Shown here piece after piece: positions 33,032-39,950 of a stretch of DNA of 41,643 bases. Below the pieces are notes generated by a model. It was not told the origin of the DNA. It did not search any database and saw only the letters and a program-made list of their open reading frames with translations. Position 1 is the first letter of the stretch. Each line of letters starts with the position of its first letter. The position numbers and the translations under genes are program-made. Source of the DNA: Bacteroidales bacterium (GTDB lineage Bacteria > Bacteroidota > Bacteroidia > Bacteroidales > P3); NCBI GenBank assembly GCA_024400665.1, contig JAKSML010000012.1, positions 1-41,643 on the forward strand, given 5' to 3'.

Positions 33032-33496
33032 TCATAATTCAGGGGTGAGTTTTTTCTTGTACCATGCGTTCAGGGCGATTTCGACGGCGATGTCGAAGCC
33101 GCCGAGGAGGATGAGCCAGAGTTCGGAGCCGTCTTTGGTGGTGAGCATCCACACAACAAGTGCCAAGAAGGAGAGGGCTTCGAGGAGGTTGTTGATGCCG
33201 GCCCGGAGATAGCGCCAGCCGTCGGGGTCGTCAAGCAGTGGGGCGGCTTCCTGTTTGGCTCGGATGGAGAACATGCGGAGGCTGATGGGCTGTTGCACCT
33301 GCTTGTTGTCCAAAGTGAAATGTGTGTACACTATTATGATGCCGTTGCACACCAGCAGGAGGCCGATGAAGAAGAGGCGTAGCGCCAGAGCCTGCTCCCA
33401 TGCGAGGATAATCGCCAGTTGCAGAAGCGTCAAGGAGGCCGTGACGATCAGCAGTGTGCGATAGCGGGATTTGTTGCGTTCGAGTGTCGGGTTCAT
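33032..33496 (-). CDS. Four-span membrane protein, third of a tandem paralogue set
   Basis: The 154-residue protein has two N-terminal membrane helices (about 15-33 and 39-57), a cytoplasmic loop with LLDDPDGWRYLRAG, and two C-terminal helices. The same plan and the DP(E/D)G motif occur in the two genes upstream (33500-33946 and 33955-34416), so the three are diverged duplicates. Function unknown. It lies 3 nt after its neighbour and is surely in the same transcript. Confidence 0.72.
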   Translation of the reverse strand: MNPTLERNKSRYRTLLIVTASLTLLQLAIILAWEQALALRLFFIGLLLVCNGIIIVYTHFTLDNKQVQQPISLRMFSIRAKQEAAPLLDDPDGWRYLRAGINNLLEALSFLALVVWMLTTKDGSELWLILLGGFDIAVEIALNAWYKKKLTPEL

Positions 33497-33499
33497 GGT

Positions 33500-33946
33500 C
33501 TATTGTTTGTTGCGTTTGGATATTCGGATGGCTGTCCACATACTGTATCCCACCATTAACGGGCCGACTATCAGGCTGACGACGCACAGCGTGCTCCAGA
33601 ACGTGCTGCTGTCGAATGCCTCCATGAGGACGTGGGTGGAGGTCAATATCGTCAGGTATAGCAGCAGGATGCTGTCGCAGAAAAGCTGTAGGCCTTCTGG
33701 GTCTTTCATCTCGCTGCGTCCAATCCCTAAAAACTCTATGCCGGTGCAGCTTTCGGGGTGCTTCCATGCCGTTTTGAGCGCTATCACCATGGGGACGCCC
33801 ATGATGACGATGGCGAATGCTGTCTCCACCCATGGCCAGGCCGTGCCGCATCGGCTCACGACAAGGCTGACAATGCAGGCGAGCCATATCGCTCCCGACA
33901 CGACGGCGAGGATGGTTGCGATATTTCTACGTGTTTCGTAATCCAT
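33500..33946 (-). CDS. Four-span membrane protein, second of the set
   Basis: The 148-residue protein has helices at about 9-30, 40-58, 85-105 and 115-138, with EMKDPEGLQLFCDS in the central loop. The start at 33946 (MDYETRRNIA) is chosen over a longer frame to 34054 because the extension overlaps the upstream gene and is rich in His/Arg shadow sequence. Function unknown; part of the SPFH/Arc operon. Confidence 0.72.
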   Translation of the reverse strand: MDYETRRNIATILAVVSGAIWLACIVSLVVSRCGTAWPWVETAFAIVIMGVPMVIALKTAWKHPESCTGIEFLGIGRSEMKDPEGLQLFCDSILLLYLTILTSTHVLMEAFDSSTFWSTLCVVSLIVGPLMVGYSMWTAIRISKRNKQ

Positions 33947-33954
33947 AGTTGTAC

Positions 33955-34416
33955 TCAGTCTTTGTATGTGTTGCCATCTTTGAGGCGGTATTCTATTATG
34001 ACGAGGATGCAGCCCATGGCCACGGCCAACACGCTGACGATGATGGTGGCCCACAGCGGGAGGTCTCTGCTGTCATGTCCTGAGATGAGGATTACCGCCA
34101 TCAGCAAGGCGAAAATAGGCATCACCAAGCCATATCCGCGCCAGCGTAGTCCCTCGGGGTCCGAGGCACGTAAGATGCGTCTCATTCGCAGGCGCCCATC
34201 TTGGCGGGTGAGGCCGTATCTGACGTTCCATTCGGGATGCTCGATGCCGGCGTAGAGTCCCAGCCCCAGGATGCCGTTGCAAAATAGCAGTATGAGGGGC
34301 GTCGTCAGTTTCTGGGTGAGGTTCTCGCCGGTGAGCACAAGCACAGCCATGCCCATCACGGTGATTACGGCGGCGATAACGGCCATCAGGCGGAAAAATG
34401 CTTTGTTGTCTTCCAT
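33955..34416 (-). CDS. Four-span membrane protein, first of the set
   Basis: The 153-residue protein (start MEDNKAFFRLMAV) has four helices and the central loop RASDPEGLRWRGYG, like the two genes downstream. A longer frame to 34563 is rejected because it would overlap the Arc-like gene at 34509-34664. Function unknown. Confidence 0.72.
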   Translation of the reverse strand: MEDNKAFFRLMAVIAAVITVMGMAVLVLTGENLTQKLTTPLILLFCNGILGLGLYAGIEHPEWNVRYGLTRQDGRLRMRRILRASDPEGLRWRGYGLVMPIFALLMAVILISGHDSRDLPLWATIIVSVLAVAMGCILVIIEYRLKDGNTYKD

Positions 34417-34488
34417 GTTGTTACGACTCTTTGATGTTGCTCTTCTTGGGTGTCCGTTAACTTTGTTGGCGTCTCTTGCGCTCGGTAT

Positions 34489-34508
34489 AATCCAAGCGAG
34501 CTTGGATT
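34489..34508 (-). terminator. 8-bp hairpin right after the Arc-like gene
   Basis: AATCCAAG (34489-34496), loop CGAG, CTTGGATT (34501-34508) form a perfect tetraloop stem directly after the stop codon of the minus-strand Arc-like gene. There is no T-run afterwards, so partial termination or mRNA end protection is more likely than full termination. Confidence 0.45.
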
Positions 34509-34664
34509 TTACTCTCGCTTTTTGAGACGTTTGGCTTTGCGGAGTGCTTCGGAGAGTATCCACTCTATCTGTCCGTTAGTGCTGCGGAACTCGTCTGCGG
34601 CCCATTTCTCAATGGCCGCAAACACCTCTTCGTCCACCCTCAGGGCAAAACTCTTTTTAGACAT
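34509..34664 (-). CDS. Arc-like ribbon-helix-helix DNA-binding protein, 51 residues
   Basis: This short gene reads MSKKSFALRVDEEVFAAIEK then WAADEFRSTNGQIEWILSEA and LRKAKRLKKRE. The beta strand KKSFALRV, helix VFAAIEKWAADEF and second helix STNGQIEWILSEALRKA form a ribbon-helix-helix domain of the Arc/MetJ type, which binds DNA as a dimer of dimers. It sits downstream of the SPFH gene, whose promoter has two tandem 11-bp palindrome-bearing repeats (35967-35988), a fitting operator for such a protein. From memory, SPFH genes are accompanied by such Arc-like genes in other bacteria. It overlaps no other credible gene. Confidence 0.82.
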   Translation of the reverse strand: MSKKSFALRVDEEVFAAIEKWAADEFRSTNGQIEWILSEALRKAKRLKKRE

Positions 34665-34679
34665 TAGACGTTCTTTTTT

Positions 34680-34885
34680 TAATTGAGAATTGAAAATGTG
34701 TTTTAATTGAGAATTGAAAATTGAGAATTGAGAATTAGGGCGGGAGCCGTCATGTGGGGCGGTAGCCCACTTTTTATTCTTTATTCAATAATTCCTCCAA
34801 TTCACTATTCTGTATTGTCAGTTCACAGTTCACTGATCACAGTTCACTAATCACAGTTCACTAATCACAATTCACAATTCACTAA
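34680..34885. repeat. Repeats D, B and C between SPFH and Arc-like genes
   Basis: Family D runs (AATTGAGAATTGAAAATTGA) with core GGGCGGGAGCC, then a piece of family B (GTGGGGCGGTAGCCCACTTT), then a family C run of six TTCACTGATCACAG / TTCACTAATCACAG units. It ends at the SPFH stop. The operon is interrupted by 227 nt of this sequence. Confidence 0.88.
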
Positions 34886-34891
34886 TGGCCA

Positions 34892-35836
34892 TTAATAGAG
34901 CGAGCCGGTGTTGATTACGGGGCTGGCACTTTCGTCGGCGCAGAGCACCACGAGGAGGTTGCTCACCATGGCGGCTTTGCGTTCCTCATCGAGGTTGACG
35001 ATGTTTTCTTCCGAGAGTTTCTTCAGGGCAAGGTCAACCATGCTCACGGCGCCTTCCACAATCTTCTCGCGGGCGGAGATGATGGCGTCGGCCTGCTGGC
35101 GGCGCAGCATCACGCTGGCGATTTCGGCTGCGTAGGCGAGGTAGTTGATGCGGGCTTCGACAATCTCGATGCCGGCGATGCTGAGACGGCTGCGGAGTTC
35201 CTCTTCGAGACGGTCGTTAATCTCCTCGCCGCCGCTACGGAGGGTGATTTCCTCGCTCTGGCGGTTGTCGATATTGTCGTAGGCGTAGAGGCCGGCGACC
35301 TTGCGGAGGGCGGCGTCGCTCTGCACGTTGACGAAGTTGTCGTAGCCCTTGAGGGTGGTCACCTTGGTGCCGTCCTTCTGCGTCACCACGGCGCTATCGA
35401 CCTCGATGTCGAAACAGGCCTTGTAGGTGTCTTTAATCTTCCATACCAGCACGAGGCCGATCATGATGGGGTTGCCGTTCTTGTCGTTCACCTTGATGGG
35501 AGCCACGTCCATGTTACGGGCACGCAGCGAGAGGCGGCGTTTGGCATAGAAGGGGTTCACCCAGAAGAAGCCGTTATCCACCACGGTGCCGCGGTATTTG
35601 CCGAAGAAGGTCAGCACGCGGCTCTGGTTGGGCTGGATGGTCATAAAGCCGACGCATTGTAAGCAATAGACTACGCACATGATGCAGCAGAACGTTGCGC
35701 CTGCCCCGTCACCGTAGCGTTGGGTGAGGAAGATTGTGCCGCCGATGGTCACACCGAGCAGGATAAAGTTAACAATCAAGTGGAGGAAGCCGTTGTTGCC
35801 CCTCGTCATCTTTCTGGTAAATTCTTTCGTTTCCAT
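34892..35836 (-). CDS. SPFH/band 7 domain membrane protein
   Basis: The 314-residue protein has two N-terminal membrane helices (about 17-37 and 44-66) and an SPFH domain ([19 protein letters not shown] at about 68 to 240), followed by an Ala/Glu-rich coiled coil ([20 protein letters not shown]) and a C-terminal tail. SPFH proteins form oligomeric rings in membranes and organise proteases or lipid domains. It is the first gene of an operon with the Arc-like regulator and three membrane proteins. Upstream lie a promoter, two operator-like repeats and a long hairpin in the leader. Confidence 0.9.
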   Translation of the reverse strand: METKEFTRKMTRGNNGFLHLIVNFILLGVTIGGTIFLTQRYGDGAGATFCCIMCVVYCLQCVGFMTIQPNQSRVLTFFGKYRGTVVDNGFFWVNPFYAKRRLSLRARNMDVAPIKVNDKNGNPIMIGLVLVWKIKDTYKACFDIEVDSAVVTQKDGTKVTTLKGYDNFVNVQSDAALRKVAGLYAYDNIDNRQSEEITLRSGGEEINDRLEEELRSRLSIAGIEIVEARINYLAYAAEIASVMLRRQQADAIISAREKIVEGAVSMVDLALKKLSEENIVNLDEERKAAMVSNLLVVLCADESASPVINTGSLY

Positions 35837-35868
35837 GATATATTGTATTAATAATTGATAAATGAAAA

Positions 35869-35930
35869 ATAAAGGAATAAAAAGTGAGGGCGGCAGCCGT
35901 TATGCGGCAGCCCACTTTTTATTCCTTTAT
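35869..35930 (-). repeat. Family B hairpin in the SPFH leader
   Basis: ATAAAGGAATAAAAAGTG (35869-35886) is the exact reverse complement of 35913-35930, with a 26-nt GC-rich loop (GGCGGCAGCC... GCGGCAGCC). It lies between the promoter at 35993 and the start codon at 35836, so it is transcribed in the leader. Confidence 0.8.
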
Positions 35931-35966
35931 TCATTAATTCATCCATTGCTTCATTCATTACTATTC

Positions 35967-35988
35967 TGTGATATCATTGTGATATCAT
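35967..35988. promoter_or_regulatory. Two tandem operator-like 11-bp repeats
   Basis: TGTGATATCAT is repeated exactly twice (35967-35977 and 35978-35988). Each contains the palindrome TGATATCA. They lie right at the predicted transcription start of the SPFH operon (-7 box at 35993-36000). The 11-bp spacing puts both on one face of the helix, as for dimers of a ribbon-helix-helix or similar repressor. Confidence 0.65.
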
Positions 35989-35992
35989 TTTG

Positions 35993-36024
35993 CAAAGATA
36001 CAAACTTTTTTTTATTCTATCAAA
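35993..36024 (-). promoter_or_regulatory. Promoter of the SPFH operon
   Basis: Read on the minus strand, TATCTTTG (36000-35993) is the -7 box and TTTG (36024-36021) the -33 box, spacer 20 bp. It is divergent from the M1 peptidase promoter. Confidence 0.75.
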
Positions 36025-36035
36025 AAAATTTTTCG

Positions 36036-36043
36036 TATCTTTG
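36036..36043 (+). promoter_or_regulatory. -7 element of the M1 peptidase promoter
   Basis: TATCTTTG, followed by CA, lies about 55 nt before the ATG at 36099. Its -33 region overlaps the divergent SPFH promoter. Confidence 0.65.
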
Positions 36044-36098
36044 CATCCAAAATTAGAAAAGTATAATCTTATTCGTTGAAACGTAATATCATACACTT

Positions 36099-38522
36099 AT
36101 GAGAAAAAAGTCGCTTTTTTTGTCGTTGCTGCTGTTGCTGCTGCCGCTGAAATGGGTCTCGGCACAGTCGGCCGAAGCCGATTCTGTGGATGTTCTGCAT
36201 TATAATCTCACTCTCGACCTGGGCGGACATACAGCGAAGCTGCTGCGAGCCTCGGCCGATATCACCTTTGTGCTGACACGCGACTGCGACCGCGTGACTT
36301 TCGACTTGGTGTGCGACACCCTGCAGCCTGTCTCGCTCGACGGCACCGTCACCCGCGGCTTCTCCTACGACCGCGACCTGCGCCAGGTCTCCGTGAACCT
36401 CAACGGCGGCTATGCGGGCGACACCCACACTGTGTCCATCCCCTACGTCAGCCGCGGCTACATAGAGAGCTATGGCTGGGGCGGCCTCCATTTCGATAAT
36501 ACCATATATTATACCCTCGGCGTGGCATTCCAGGAGTACCCGCATGTCTTCGGCCGCTCTTGGTTCCCTTGCCGCGACAACTTCTACGACAAGGCCACCT
36601 ATCGCTTTGCCGTCACCTCTCAGCCTGGTTGGCGTGCCATCTGCAGCGGCCTGCGCCAGTCTGAGACGCAGAATGCTGACGGCACCAACACCAGCGTGTG
36701 GCTCCTCGATCGCTCTACACCAACCTACCTCGTCTCTGTCTCCTCTGCCCCGTGGCATGTCATTGAACGGGACTATGAGGGCGCTTACGGCACCTATCCT
36801 GCCATCATCGGCTACACCGCTCAGGATAGCGCGGCCGTCTATCATGCCTACAACATCCTTGAGGATGTCATCCCCGCATACGAGCGCTCCTTCGGCCCCT
36901 ATCGCTGGGACCGCATAGGCTATATCGCCACACCGCGAGGTTCGATGGAGCATGTCTCCAACATCGGCCTGGCTGCCGACTGTATGGATAGCCGCAGCAA
37001 TCATTGCCAGATGGTTATCTGCCACGAGCTGGGCCATGCCTGGTTCGGCAACCTCATCACTTGTGCTTCGGCGGGCGATATGTGGATTAATGAGGGCGGT
37101 GCCACCTTCTGCGAGGAGGTTGCCACTGAGGCTGCCTTCGGCCATGAGGCTGCCGTGCGCTACTATCAGGACAAGGTATGTCGCGTGCTGCGTGCTGCCT
37201 ACATGGATGACTACGGCTATCGCTCCCTCTCCGACATGGACGAGCACTACACCTACGGCACCACCACCTATCAGAAAGGCGCCATCGTCTTCCACTCCCT
37301 CCGCGGCATCATGGGCGACTCTCTCTTCTACAGCTGTATGCAGCGCCTCTTCGACCGCTGTGCTTTCTCCAACCTCGATGCTGCCAGCTTCCGCGACAGC
37401 CTCAGCCTCTACAGCGGCATAGACCTCACGGGCTTCTTCGACTTCCACGTCTTCGGCAAGGGCTTTGTCGATTATCATCTCGACGACTTCTCCGTCGAGG
37501 GCAATACAGCCACCGTCACCCTCCGCCAGTTGCTGCGTGGCACCGACCAGTATGCCCGTGGCAACCGTGTGCCGCTCACCTTCTTCTCAGCCGACAGGGA
37601 GATGCTCGATGGCTGGATGACGTTCGACGACAGCGTTGCCACACAGACTTTTGATTTCTGTTCTCCGCTACGCTATCGACCAGGTGGGACCTGGAGCCAT
37701 TTACCAGGTGGGACCTGGAGCCATTTACCAGGTGGGACCTGGAGCCATTTATTTGTGCCGCAGTATGTGGTGGTGGATTATCATAACGCCATCTCTGATG
37801 CCAGCACGAGCGACACTGCCACGCTCCATAAGAAAGGCTTGATCGATATGGACCAGGCTTATTGCAAGGTGAGTGTTGGCGAGGCCAATTCCGCTCCCCG
37901 TGCCTGGGTGCATGTAGCCCACCATTTCGCCCATCCTACGGGCGACACCCTTGACGGCATCGTCCGTATGGCCGACAGATACTGGCAGGTCTCGGGCAAT
38001 GTGCCGTGGGAGGGCGACGTCCAAGGTCGTTTCTTCTACAATCAGGGCAGCATCGGCAGCAGTGGCGCCGCCTATCTCGACCTCGGCTTCTACGAGAAGC
38101 GTCAGACGCTCGACTCTATGGCTCTCATGTACCGCCCCACGGCGCAGGAACCGTGGCAGCTTGTGAGCCGCAAGCGCACCTCGGGCAGCTCTGTCACAAA
38201 CGGCTATTTCACCGCGCGGCTCTTCCCCGGACAGTATGCCCTTGCCGTTATCGACAGCAATTTGCTCTCGGTTTCAGCCCCTCAAGAAAAGCCGATATTA
38301 CGCTTATCACCCAACCCAACAGCCTCAGAATTTCGCATTCAGATGGGCGGCTACGAGAAAAATTTTGATGTATCGATAATCGATTCTATGGGTCGTAAAG
38401 TAATGATACTAAATGCTGTTAGCGATGGTGACATCATTCGCACCGACCTCCCGGCAGGAACATATATTGTGTTAATCCAAAATAATTTCTTATCTTTGCA
38501 GTCGCAAATTATAATACAATGA
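36099..38522 (+). CDS. M1-family metallopeptidase with T9SS sorting tail
   Basis: The 807-residue protein has a signal peptide (MRKKSLFLSLLLLLLPLKWV..SAQ), an M1 N-terminal beta domain and a catalytic domain with HELGH (H309, E310, H313) plus E332 in NEGG, the zinc ligands of gluzincins. The usual GAMEN motif is GSMEH (281-285), a variant seen in divergent members. The last ~75 residues (PILRLSPNPTASEFRI ... DLPAGTYIVLIQN) are a type A T9SS tail, so it is exported. Residues 521-551 are repeat-derived: a family F fragment, then three exact copies of PGGTWSHL. The stop overlaps the start of the next gene (ATGA). Confidence 0.9.
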   Translation: MRKKSLFLSLLLLLLPLKWVSAQSAEADSVDVLHYNLTLDLGGHTAKLLRASADITFVLTRDCDRVTFDLVCDTLQPVSLDGTVTRGFSYDRDLRQVSVNLNGGYAGDTHTVSIPYVSRGYIESYGWGGLHFDNTIYYTLGVAFQEYPHVFGRSWFPCRDNFYDKATYRFAVTSQPGWRAICSGLRQSETQNADGTNTSVWLLDRSTPTYLVSVSSAPWHVIERDYEGAYGTYPAIIGYTAQDSAAVYHAYNILEDVIPAYERSFGPYRWDRIGYIATPRGSMEHVSNIGLAADCMDSRSNHCQMVICHELGHAWFGNLITCASAGDMWINEGGATFCEEVATEAAFGHEAAVRYYQDKVCRVLRAAYMDDYGYRSLSDMDEHYTYGTTTYQKGAIVFHSLRGIMGDSLFYSCMQRLFDRCAFSNLDAASFRDSLSLYSGIDLTGFFDFHVFGKGFVDYHLDDFSVEGNTATVTLRQLLRGTDQYARGNRVPLTFFSADREMLDGWMTFDDSVATQTFDFCSPLRYRPGGTWSHLPGGTWSHLPGGTWSHLFVPQYVVVDYHNAISDASTSDTATLHKKGLIDMDQAYCKVSVGEANSAPRAWVHVAHHFAHPTGDTLDGIVRMADRYWQVSGNVPWEGDVQGRFFYNQGSIGSSGAAYLDLGFYEKRQTLDSMALMYRPTAQEPWQLVSRKRTSGSSVTNGYFTARLFPGQYALAVIDSNLLSVSAPQEKPILRLSPNPTASEFRIQMGGYEKNFDVSIIDSMGRKVMILNAVSDGDIIRTDLPAGTYIVLIQNNFLSLQSQIIIQ
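37658..37751 (+). repeat. Composite repeat inside the M1 peptidase gene
   Basis: CTGTTCTCCGCTACGCTATC (37658 onward) matches, inverted, the intergenic family F element at 17999-18020 (21 of 22 bases). It is joined to three exact 24-bp units, CCAGGTGGGACCTGGAGCCA plus TTTA (37680-37703, 37704-37727, 37728-37751). A further copy is intergenic at about 41428-41450. All units are codon-aligned, so no frameshift results. Confidence 0.85.
38467..38498 (+). promoter_or_regulatory. Internal promoter before the beta-barrel-like gene
   Basis: TTG (38467-38469) and TATCTTTG (38491-38498) with a 21-bp spacer lie within the last codons of the M1 gene. The next ATG is 20 nt downstream. Confidence 0.65.
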
Positions 38523-39133
38523 AACAGATAAAGTGCTTTTTACTGATAGCAATGCTAATGGCCGCCACCACTGTGTCGGCACAGTACACCCAGGACAATC
38601 CCAATGTCGAGTACATGTTCAAAGTAGAGGTTGGATACCTCCACAATGTGGGCAACTATGGTTCGCCCGAGAATAAGGCCGTGCCCAACAAGCCCAACCT
38701 CAAAGAGGTGGGCTACCGCTTCAACAGCTACGAGGAGGCTATGGGCATCAACATCATCAACGGTGTGAACATCAGCCAGGACTTCTTCCTCGGCGGCGGT
38801 GTGGGCTACAGCTTCTGCGCTCCCATGCGTCCCGCGCATTTCGACAAGAGCAGCCACATGGCTCAGGTGTTTGTCGATATGGATTTCCGTCCTGTGGGCG
38901 ATATCTGGGCTCCTATGGTGGGTGCCCGCATCGGCGGCAGCTTCTTGATGAATCCCAACAACTACGGCAACACCATCAGCCCCTATGCTGAGGTCTATGC
39001 CGGCATCAACTGGTTCTACGACCATGCTCTCCAGCAGATGAACCGCAACTATCACAGCCTCTTTGCCGAGGTGGGCGTTGTGCTTGAGCAGCAGACGGTC
39101 TTCATCCCCATCCGTGTGGGCTGGCGCTGGTAA
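38519..39133 (+). CDS. Outer-membrane beta-barrel-like protein
   Basis: The 204-residue protein has a signal peptide (MKQIKCFLLIAMLMAATTVSAQ) and alternating hydrophobic/polar strands with many Gly and aromatic residues (FFLGGGVGYSFCAP, PMVGARIGGSFLMN, ISPYAEVYAGINWFY), ending in aromatic VGWRW, as barrel proteins do. It is probably a small outer-membrane barrel of unknown function. It overlaps the M1 stop by 4 nt and has an internal promoter as well, so it can be made with or without the peptidase. Confidence 0.72.
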   Translation: MKQIKCFLLIAMLMAATTVSAQYTQDNPNVEYMFKVEVGYLHNVGNYGSPENKAVPNKPNLKEVGYRFNSYEEAMGINIINGVNISQDFFLGGGVGYSFCAPMRPAHFDKSSHMAQVFVDMDFRPVGDIWAPMVGARIGGSFLMNPNNYGNTISPYAEVYAGINWFYDHALQQMNRNYHSLFAEVGVVLEQQTVFIPIRVGWRW

Positions 39134-39437
39134 AGTAATATGAGTTAAGAGTGCAGGCAGTAGAGACGTAGCGCGCTACGTCTGTACAAGAACGAATCCC
39201 TTTTCTGGTTAAGAGTGCAGAGTTAAGAGTTAAGAACGAATCCCTCATCAATAGGACACTCCGTTTTAAACCTAACGAACACCTCTTCACCAAAACGGGA
39301 ACAGCTACAAGTCGGAATACCCCTCTTAACTCTTAATTCTTAAATGCACCCCCGTTTCAAGAACGGTTTTTTAAGGGAACAGTTATGAAAAGGGACTCCC
39401 TTTCTTAACTCTTAACTCTTAACTCTTAATTAAAACA
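39134..39437. repeat. Intergenic repeats and 20-bp palindrome
   Basis: No gene is visible in these 304 nt. AGACGTAGCGCGCTACGTCT (39164-39183) is a perfect palindrome of a kind I recall from other bacteria as dispersed repeat. GTTAAGAGTGCAG / GTTAAGAGTTAAGAACGAATCC motifs occur twice near 39142-39245. Reverse copies (CTTAACTCTTAACTCTTAAC) occur at 39324-39430, making a large loose inverted repeat that reaches the rbfA start. Confidence 0.8.
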
Positions 39438-39818
39438 GTGGAATCTACAAGACAGCATAAAATCTCCCGCCTCATACAGCAGGACCTCGGCGACATCTTC
39501 CTCCGCGAGATGAAGCCTGTTTTGGGCAACTCGCTCATCACGGTGACGAGTGTGCGCATCAGCCCCGACCTCTCTATCGCGCGTGTGCATATCAGCATCA
39601 TGCCCATCGGCACCATTCCCGCCTACGGCAGCGAGCCTGAGAAGCCGGCTACGAAGCAGGGCATCATCGATGCCATCCTCACCTTCAGTGCCGACATCCG
39701 CCGTCGCCTCGGTCTCCGCGAGGGCAAGCAGCTCCGCATCATCCCGCAGCTTGACTACTACCTCGACGACTCCCTCGACTATGTCGAGAATATCGAACGA
39801 CTCCTCAAGAATGGTTGA
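39438..39818 (+). CDS. rbfA: Ribosome-binding factor A
   Basis: The 126-residue protein has the RbfA KH-type fold: RQHKISRLIQQDLGDIFLRE, TVTSVRISPDLSIARVHISI, then RRLGLREGKQLRIIPQLDYYLDDSLDY. It helps maturation of the 30S subunit. The start is GTG at 39438, just 7 nt after a TTAACTCTTAATTAAAAC repeat end; no ATG is available in frame upstream. Ribosome site is weak. The stop lies in GGTTGACCAGG, similar to the start of the family E unit. Confidence 0.9.
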   Translation: MESTRQHKISRLIQQDLGDIFLREMKPVLGNSLITVTSVRISPDLSIARVHISIMPIGTIPAYGSEPEKPATKQGIIDAILTFSADIRRRLGLREGKQLRIIPQLDYYLDDSLDYVENIERLLKNG

Positions 39819-39837
39819 CCAGGCTTTTTAATGAATA

Positions 39838-39950
39838 TTGAATAATGGTGAATTGTGAACTGTGATCTGTGAACTGACAATACATAATGCGTCAGCCTAA
39901 TTTTCAATTCTCAATTTTCAATTCTCAATTAAAACACATTCTCAATTAAA
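39838..39950. repeat. Repeats C and D before the permease gene
   Basis: GTGAATTGTGAACTGTGATC-type family C, then GACAATACATAATGCGTCAGCC, then family D (TTCAATTCTCAATTTTCAAT, TCAATTAAAAC). The last repeat base touches the TTG start codon of the permease gene. Confidence 0.88.

Noticed and set aside
32829-33035. 68-codon frame in the natA upstream gap
   Set aside because: Covers the nested palindromes and has no ribosome site or family.
36069-37478. 469-codon antisense frame opposite M1 peptidase
   Set aside because: Same reason: strong sense gene with catalytic motifs, antisense without any motif.
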